The notes beneath the pieces are model-generated. The model ran no database searches. It had not been told where the DNA came from and saw only the letters and a program-made list of their open reading frames with translations. A program made the translations under genes and the position numbers. A DNA stretch of 64,000 nucleotides, taken from the NCBI GenBank assembly GCA_963971405.1, contig OZ020488.1, forward strand, positions 41,708,888 to 41,772,887, read 5' to 3'. The stretch comes from Psococerastis gibbosa (Eukaryota > Arthropoda > Insecta > Psocodea > Psocidae). Of this stretch, positions 61,801-64,000 are shown one piece after another. Position 1 is the first letter of the stretch. Each line of letters begins with the position of its first letter.

Positions 61801-63325
61801 ACACATTCGAATAATCTCTGCAGTCATGGGTGTAGCTAGGTTTGTAACCAGAGAGAGGGAAGGGGGAGGGGGGTTTAAAAGTTCGATTAAGTCGATTGGC
61901 TTTCGCGTGTTTATTTAAAAAAAAAATATATATATATATATATATCAATATTCTAATCTTATTCATTATGTCTAGTTTAATTTCCCCGCACTTTCTTTCC
62001 ATTGGCAAGATTTAAATAATATTTTTGCAGGTTTAAAACAATGTGCCGGGAAACTGCTGGCGGGCTCAACTCAGTGTTAGCTACAGAAGATCAGTGGTTG
62101 GGCTGCCGCGGGTCTCAGCCGCATCTTCGCGGGTACCCGTGCGGCGTCTGGACTCTTTTCCACTTCCTCACCATATCCAGTCTGCGTGCTACAGATCCTA
62201 TGGAGGTCCTCGGGGCCATGCTCGGGTATATCACGCACTTCTTCGGCTGCACCGAGTGTTCCAAGCATTTTCAGGTTGGTGTCCAATTCATTAAGGTAGT
62301 TGCCTGGCGGGAGCTGCCTGGTCGAATAGGATGCTACGCTGATTTAAGGAGCATCTGAAGCGTTATTCCAAACGACCCAGTGCTACACCGCGAATGATGG
62401 GACTCCTCACTTTTTCAGTAAAGTCGACTTCTTTTATTGAGGAATAGTCCAGTAGCCATTGACTGTGGTTTGTGGAGACATAGTGCCTCTTATCGCTCGT
62501 ATTGACTTACAGCCACTTGCAGCCCGATCAATCTAAACACAATCTACTCCTGTTTTCGATGATATAGATAGATACTGCCAGTAACATGTCAGACTGGTCA
62601 CACTTGCTGGCCTGATGGGAGTTGGTAATTGGTGTGATGCGTTTGTTGTGTTGATGGTCAGGATTAGTCTAGTTAGTATATGAAACGGAAATTAAATAAA
62701 TAAATGAATAAGGACTTTTTATTGTTTCTATTGCTAGGCCAACTTAGCGGAGTTAGGGCTATAAAGCCCTCTCTTACACTCAACTAGGAAGACCCGGGTT
62801 CGCCTGCTTTACATGTCCTCCGAAGCATGGCCAGAAAATGTATTCGTGGTTCGAGACTTGACGTAAGTGGAAATATATTACGCCTGACCTGACCTAAATG
62901 GAAATACCTTCACCGGTAGGGGGAAGCACGGCTGCCGGCACTACAACGTCACAAATAGAGCAGTGGTACTAGTCCTCAGGCCTGTACCCTCTTGGGAACT
63001 GTGTTTTTTTAATTCTTTCTTCCTATATACCACTTTCATTTTTTTTTTATATCCTGCGCTGTTTGTTTACAGGAAATGGCAGCTAAAAGTATGCGTGCAA
63101 AAGCCACAGATCCTGAGCAGGCGGCTCTCTGGCTGTGGTCAGCACACAACGAGGTCAACCTAAGGCTGTCAGGGGCAGAGACCGACGATCCGGAGTTCCC
63201 AAAAATTCAGTTTCCCTCCGAGGAGCACTGCCCCAAGTGTCGTGACTCCGTGGGACGGTGGAGTGAGCACTATGTGCTGTCGTACCTGAAGACTAAGTAC
63301 CATCAGGACAGCCTTAGTTACCAAG
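40971..63325 (+). CDS. QSOX1: Quiescin sulfhydryl oxidase (QSOX), 5' seven coding exons
   Basis: Flavin-linked oxidase that introduces disulfides into secreted proteins and passes electrons to oxygen. Exons: 40971-41247, 56776-56984, 58287-58487, 59214-59552, 60577-60722, 62031-62274, 63073-63325, with consistent phases and GT-AG introns; 556 residues so far. A hydrophobic signal peptide covers about 1-20. The first thioredoxin domain has active site WCGHC (C74, C77), the C105/C114 pair and cis-Pro in GYPT (P123). The second, redox-inactive thioredoxin-like domain is about 163-320. The helix-rich region includes LADLESALRYML. The Erv/ALR domain has C416, RGYPCGVWTLFHFLT (C428), the FAD-proximal CTEC (C464, C467), the WLWSAHNEVN FAD-binding helix and the distal CPKC (C525, C528). 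The last exon ends in phase 1 at donor CAAG|gtagg, so the C-terminus, probably with a membrane segment, lies beyond the window. The symbol marks the family; which vertebrate paralogue is closest is not decided. Confidence 0.95.
41250..42280. other. Start of QSOX intron 1, no feature recognised
   Basis: Contains a short AATC repeat near 41637. No ORF or repeat family is recognised. Confidence 0.5.
42285..42809 (-). pseudogene. LINE ORF2 C-terminal fragment with Cys/His motif
   Basis: 174 codons open, with SIWRTLNRLRTGTALSKTTA and CDCGAVQDTPHLLVC. This C-x-C-x8-H-x3-C tail is typical of Jockey/CR1-group LINEs after the reverse transcriptase. It ends in GHAK. Located in QSOX intron 1, antisense. 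Confidence 0.78.
43125..43330 (-). pseudogene. LINE C-terminal fragment (CR1/L2-like)
   Basis: The minus strand translates to SSFLVNVCGQWNSLDKEIR, then FCGLKSQLLKEMLRTEI and a stop, matching the WNSLP...FK.LK terminal pattern. Located in QSOX intron 1. Confidence 0.65.
43565..43795 (-). repeat. Repeat B-I copy
   Basis: An inverted copy of the 29252 repeat. A (TATCTG)n microsatellite (43797-43820) abuts its head side. Located in QSOX intron 1. Confidence 0.78.
43830..46080. other. QSOX intron 1, mostly unique
   Basis: Holds a diverged copy of repeat H (45640-45900) and nothing else I can support. Confidence 0.45.
46820..47110 (-). pseudogene. LINE C-terminal remnant
   Basis: The minus strand reads YLVMEDVGASTYMELMRTC, then GGEWRHRCHMLLPAASQPA, resembling the tail of an RTE-like ORF. 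A degraded relative is at 2880-3115. Confidence 0.55.
47150..47290 (-). repeat. SINE D tail with a small inverted repeat
   Basis: The tail block ggtaacctcctcgttata is followed by a stem formed by gaaattagcggatatgga and tccatatcctctaatttc. Located in QSOX intron 1. Confidence 0.6.
47310..47655 (+). repeat. Repeat B-II copy
   Basis: Nearly full copy with tcacctccgatttaatcgtgtg and the aggctgacaaggttgctta end. A LINE C-terminal remnant follows on the other strand. Confidence 0.72.
47640..47990 (-). pseudogene. LINE (RTE-like) ORF remnant
   Basis: The minus strand contains FDAFEMWCYHCMLRDHVTNEE with a small deletion, the same block as 430-830, preceded upstream by further decayed reverse-transcriptase sequence. 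Confidence 0.7.
48072..48312 (-). repeat. Repeat B-I copy
   Basis: An inverted copy ending in an AGT trinucleotide run at its low-coordinate side. Located in QSOX intron 1, within a region of LINE remnants. Confidence 0.78.
48487..48720. repeat. Repeat family G copy
   Basis: Shares tcgtatctgtact, cattgcgtcaatgg, cagcttgtccattatcgc and caagggacctatg with 49555-49787; more distant copies are at 9195-9320 (inverted) and 61425-61640. Perhaps part of a LINE, but no clear protein is seen. Confidence 0.7.
49363..49475 (+). repeat. Repeat B-II 3' fragment
   Basis: Only the last third (gaggtgaaggagtctgccc to agcgttag plus A-run) remains. It directly follows a G-run. Confidence 0.65.
49555..49787. 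repeat. Repeat family G copy
   Basis: Closely similar to 48487-48720. It is directly followed by the inverted-repeat element that starts at 49788. Confidence 0.7.
50138..50455 (-). pseudogene. Retrotransposon ORF2 C-terminal tail cut off by an in-frame stop
   Basis: This lies in the same reading frame as ORF2, directly after the TAA at 50458-50456, and is open for about 105 codons to a TAA at 50140-50138. It contains the Cys/His motif CRMCGDEPETAAHILSVC (C-x2-C-x8-H-x3-C), usual at the C-terminus of RNase H-bearing LINE ORF2 proteins. It is therefore the lost end of ORF2 rather than an independent gene. Read-through is possible but not shown. Confidence 0.85.
50456..53851 (-). CDS. Retrotransposon ORF2: endonuclease, reverse transcriptase, RNase H
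   Basis: 1131 codons open from the first Met; the second Met (codon 41, at 53731) lies 26 bp past the ORF1 stop and is the more likely start. The apurinic-type endonuclease covers about 43-258, with N47, E74, CDANAHH (175-179) and SLSDHKHI (D250, H251). The reverse transcriptase is about 510-800, with D616 in motif A, GCPQGGVLSPLIW and YADD (703-706). RNase H has D963 (YTDGS), E998, D1023 and D1074, with HRGIHGNEEAD. All catalytic residues are present. The frame meets TAA right after LYIREP but continues open to 50138, so the protein is cut short by one stop codon. It overlaps ORF1 by 95 nt in a different frame. Confidence 0.93.
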   Translation of the reverse strand: MQQALIQNRWKLTLVVSRKKRRQKASHTLNNDPFLVKVIMTSVLQANLQHSKAATGVLLHKMADSKVDMAMIQEPWLSSEGKLLGLGSHRGATVYCTTAARPRAIILSNIPVTALTGFLHRDLAAVTITREDGTPMVMASAYFPHEQGDNPPPDNVRKIVQYCAQKALPLLLCCDANAHHTYWGSSDINTRGENLMDFLISNNLYTANRGNRPTFENIIRTEVLDLTIVSNALLEAINNWRVSADVSLSDHKHIQFTIDQGPRKPGIRIVNPRKADWSSYKEELTRNLSQIQALEPNTKAELDLLTDKLSNIILESYTANCEAVTVKGISKPIWWNVKLDRKKTLVNRLYNRKKLSMKNDDIEAYKKARNEYKKDIEIARRDSFRKFSSEINSLPEASRLQKCLLKVPTIGNCDLLEPDGEYTENDEKALQLLISTHFPGALQIGTEVESFDSGHPIPTDEEINEIVSEGRVKAAVRKFKKFKSPGPDGVIPAMLQYGIDSLAPILCSLYRASLRLAYVPKSWQEVEVVFIPKTGKSDYSLPSSYRPITLSSFLLKTMERLVDWYMRSRLHTTQPLHPMQHAYQVGKSTETALHSLTYRLYKAAENNEMALLSCLDVGGAFNNVSFSAVIDAMQGRFPQFIIVWVTFLLQNRAATSKRGESKQTVRAARGCPQGGVLSPLIWCLVMDQLVKLLTKKGFHIQAYADDVTIVVIGWAISVMCELMERALQIVSDWCKGKGLHVNPEKTEVVLFTKRRFENVPTINMDGRELKLSNTVKYLGVTLDKKLSWKPHLEKAIQRAQKVLFVMRRLYSSTWGLNVSVARWLYTAVVRPVVTYGCIVWWKRTRLITVQKQLQKLQRLICLGATGALRSTPTAALEVLLDLPPLHLHIQNQAQLAYWRLKHSGTWLGPPEWNFGELGEMPQDNINPVINPDNCINTRIPLREDWAAGVPTFIRETETVIYTDGSLMNGLAGAGVYCARPQIEASIHLGAHVSVFQAEVYAIRHALDICMQLSLGSRIFICSDSQAAIKALSSATITSRLIEECRELHKEQSDVQITLVWIPGHRGIHGNEEADELARIGSSRPPIGNEPFLPLGPATVKRQILTQLRRSFSEHWNKTEDLKHSKLYIREP
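53757..54941 (-). CDS. Retrotransposon ORF1 (putative nucleic-acid-binding protein)
   Basis: 394 residues, starting MDGPPGAFMMEEL. Residues about 30-205 form a folded-looking region with LLWLPGRKKFPNEEI and HEEPHGIRFLVGVNESVEKLL, which reminds me of the DUF4780-like ORF1 domain found in arthropod elements. Residues about 225-394 are low-complexity, rich in Lys, Asn, Ser and Pro. I see only one C-x2-C (TCRACF) and none of the CCHC knuckles typical of many LINE ORF1 proteins, which is unusual for this group. It would be expected to package element RNA. The domain assignment is tentative. Confidence 0.8.
   Translation of the reverse strand: MDGPPGAFMMEELRNMSDVSQATGFPSPSFAEKLKTKTEHQVLVYTEPYRVFNEEWKLDFLDAIGDALYEINTNDFMPTFISTSCREQFIAIQAANVESRDWLIKKAPSLNVWKDVEIKAILASDLPKLKKGLLWLPGRKKFPNEEIMNRLERQNPLLEVHSWKIFTRHEEPHGIRFLVGVNESVEKLLKDVENKPQWSTCRACFTPIAELIERRKQSKAKMKETANNGTANTSQPYSKQGANTTKSVRNKVKNKTADNIKENGKMTSGGGTGRPAQSNDHTENLKRKPLSQNPGESPTSAINADSAKKGAPLGSVANSPFISTRRLMRTPEKSRPSNKNAKVVENGKITHFFGRERSNSLPLSATSSYSEPMEANPGGKPEEAPTKGEPHSQQ
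55262..55588 (-). CDS. Small upstream ORF at the 5' end of the retrotransposon
   Basis: 108 codons starting MSLRSCKDCLNLCGTK, about 18 bp inside the element's 5' boundary and 320 bp before ORF1. It has three cysteines in its first 13 residues, then a basic, Gly-rich tail. No family is recognised. It may be a chance ORF in the 5' UTR; selection on it cannot be judged from one copy. Confidence 0.35.
   Translation of the reverse strand: MSLRSCKDCLNLCGTKILRNAHLTLAALVGKSNFHFLVVGPGHFRVADGRGAKGGSLAPLNNLRQEAKGAHPDRKAVDADHKGERVNGTGPSRLERSFSAEDLKRGYR
56600..56718. mobile_element. Short hairpin MITE before QSOX exon 2
   Basis: The arms gaccaggttttacatttaca and tgtaaaatctggtc, with tggatcaac and gttgatcga further in, form a hairpin. 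It ends about 58 bp before exon 2. Confidence 0.78.
57030..57222. mobile_element. MITE family P copy in QSOX intron 2
   Basis: The inverted ends ccagtagaatccgggc and gcccggattctactgg surround the usual core. It starts about 45 bp after the exon 2 donor. Confidence 0.8.
57455..57795 (-). repeat. SINE C copy split by a SINE A copy
   Basis: The SINE C parts at 57455-57591 and 57769-57795 are separated by a plus-strand SINE A (57592-57768). The SINE C head (cactactctacatgtcttgac) is intact on the right side. Located in QSOX intron 2. Confidence 0.8.
57805..58276 (+). pseudogene. LINE ORF2 C-terminal fragment with 3' UTR and tail
   Basis: 120 open codons with WRTWATLNQIRSGAARTKTN and CACGQRQDLEHLFLC (Cys/His tail), a stop at 58170, then about 90 bp of 3' UTR and an ATT-type simple tail ending about 10 bp before the QSOX exon 3 acceptor. 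The UTR block gtgctatcgaatctggac recurs, diverged, at about 10195-10310. Confidence 0.8.
58972..59105 (+). repeat. SINE A variant with a different tRNA-like head
   Basis: The 3' part (cgactgaagaggttattcggatacattcatt) matches SINE A, but the 5' part is gttagtttagtggtagggtgtcgagttgct, with a recognisable box A-like GTTTAGTGGTAG. Located in QSOX intron 3, about 110 bp before exon 4. Confidence 0.65.
59885..59962 (+). repeat. tRNA-like SINE head
   Basis: Box A-like gatgtaagtggtaacacgatg and box B GGGTTCGAATCCC, then a T-rich run. Located in QSOX intron 4. Similar to the 8085 copy. Confidence 0.55.
60328..60540 (+). repeat. tRNA-derived SINE C, near full length
   Basis: The plus-strand head has decayed box A (TAGAATAGTCGTAC) and box B (AGTTCAAGTCC); the body ends at cgctaggttggcttag, followed by an A/T-rich tail. 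Located in QSOX intron 4, ending about 37 bp before exon 5. Confidence 0.8.
60745..61404. mobile_element. hAT-like non-autonomous element, 660 bp, 22 bp after the QSOX exon 5 donor
   Basis: The ends CAGTGGCGTAGCCA and TGGCTATGCCACTG are inverted repeats. The 8-bp duplication is ccttccag (60737-60744) and cctcccag (61405-61412), with one mismatch. Long C- and G-runs lie inside both ends. A related, partly deleted copy is at 25797-26030 in inverted orientation. Confidence 0.88.
61425..61640. repeat. Repeat family G copy, diverged
   Basis: Contains ttgtgtcaatggtaaa, acattgtccgttatctcttg and gccaacggccaaaact. Located in QSOX intron 5. Confidence 0.6.
62705..62850 (-). repeat. SINE C copy, head truncated
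   Basis: Contains the body and tail of SINE C (tagcggagttagggctataaagccc, then cctccgaagcatggcc); the tRNA-like head is missing or diverged. Located in QSOX intron 6. Confidence 0.72.
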
Positions 63326-63385
63326 GTAGGCCTACAATACAATAACTAGAGTCCTATATAAGAGGGATGGGACATTCCCTCCTGT

Positions 63386-63531
63386 TTAGGCGGGGATTCC
63401 CCCAACGTCAATAGTGATAGTAAATGTTTTTTGACGTGGTAGCAGACATTTTTAGACTGTCTAAAAATGTCTGCTACCACGTCAAAAAACATTTACTATC
63501 ACTATTGACGTTGGTGGAATCTCCGCCTAAG
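63386..63531. mobile_element. Foldback MITE, nearly perfect 146-bp palindrome
   Basis: Arms of about 72 bp meet at the centre tagactgtcta near 63458 with almost no loop. The ends TTAGGCGG and CCGCCTAA mark it as the TA-GGCGG family. Only a few mismatches near the outer ends are seen. It lies 60 bp after the last QSOX exon of the window. Confidence 0.92.
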
Positions 63532-63639
63532 GTTACTTCACCATATAGAACGCTGAACTCAATAAAAGAATATAATATTATATACATATAGTAATACAAT
63601 ATCAATATATACACGTACCCTAATTACATTTTGCAGCCT

Positions 63640-63840
63640 CTCTCTCTCTCTTTCTCCTTAGGGAATCGCCTCGGAATTGCCCTCTAAGTCGCCGTTACAA
63701 GTCTTTTATCACTTCATGGAGCCTACCCATCGGTAGTCTTAAAAGACATGTAACTAGCGCTCTGATTGGCTAATAATGACGCACATTGATGACATTAGGC
63801 CATAGGTACACTGGTACACACGTGTATTACCTTTAGGTCC
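63640..63840 (-). repeat. Dispersed repeat E, uninterrupted copy
   Basis: The inverted relative of 22607-22965 without the SINE. It gives the pre-insertion sequence and so dates that SINE as younger than repeat E. A CT microsatellite lies at its left end. Confidence 0.75.
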
Positions 63841-64000
63841 GTATTACACTGTAAAACATTTTATAAAATATATTTTATAAAAGTTATTTGACAAAGATCT
63901 TTGATAGTGTAATAAATAGGCCATATTTTATAAAACATTTTTTTTTATAAAATGGCGAAGTTCAGGTGGACTGTTGAAACAATTTTTAATAAAAGACCCA

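Overview
The window is invertebrate nuclear DNA, most probably from an arthropod. It carries spliced genes with GT-AG introns of up to 15.5 kb, no operons, AT-rich intergenic DNA and a dense load of SINEs, LINE fragments, hAT-like elements and hairpin MITEs. The arthropod call is an inference. It rests on the FKBP14 exons, which recall the insect protein closely, and on the LINE type. No species can be named from sequence alone. Three conserved protein-coding genes can be reconstructed exon by exon. (1) 15608-20968 (+): the 3' part of an FKBP14-type ER peptidyl-prolyl isomerase, with two alternative, complete EF-hand/HDEL terminal exons in tandem. (2) 27089-40339 (-): a complete LRSAM1-type E3 ubiquitin ligase in 14 coding exons and about 693 residues, with LRRs, coiled coil, SAM-like segment, PSAP/PTAP motifs and a C3HC4 RING. 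(3) 40971-63325 (+): quiescin sulfhydryl oxidase (QSOX), 7 coding exons and 556 residues, from the signal peptide through the Erv domain; its last exon or exons lie beyond the window. FKBP14 and LRSAM1 are tail to tail. LRSAM1 and QSOX are head to head, with 631 bp between start codons. FKBP14 and QSOX are both expected to act on protein folding in the secretory pathway; LRSAM1 acts in endosomal sorting and ubiquitination. I see no evidence of a joint pathway beyond proximity.

Layout. 1-15.6 kb: no host exon recognised; LINE remnants, tRNA-derived SINEs, and two bounded hAT-like elements (5698-5928 and 12642-13547, the latter with two nested insertions). 15.6-21 kb: FKBP14. 21-27 kb: non-coding with several hairpin MITEs. 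27-40.3 kb: LRSAM1, with MITEs in many introns. 40.3-41 kb: shared promoter region. 41-63.3 kb: QSOX. Its first intron (15.5 kb) holds LINE remnants and a nearly intact non-LTR retrotransposon (50038-55606, antisense). That retrotransposon is flanked by a 13-bp target duplication and is inserted in the inner edge of one arm of a long inverted-repeat element.

The most notable observations are the duplicated FKBP14 terminal exon, the nested LINE-in-inverted-repeat structure with its single in-frame stop, the repeated placement of transposable elements within tens of bases of splice sites, and a nearly perfect 146-bp palindrome in a QSOX intron. I found no CRISPR array, prokaryotic operon, rRNA or convincing functional tRNA gene.
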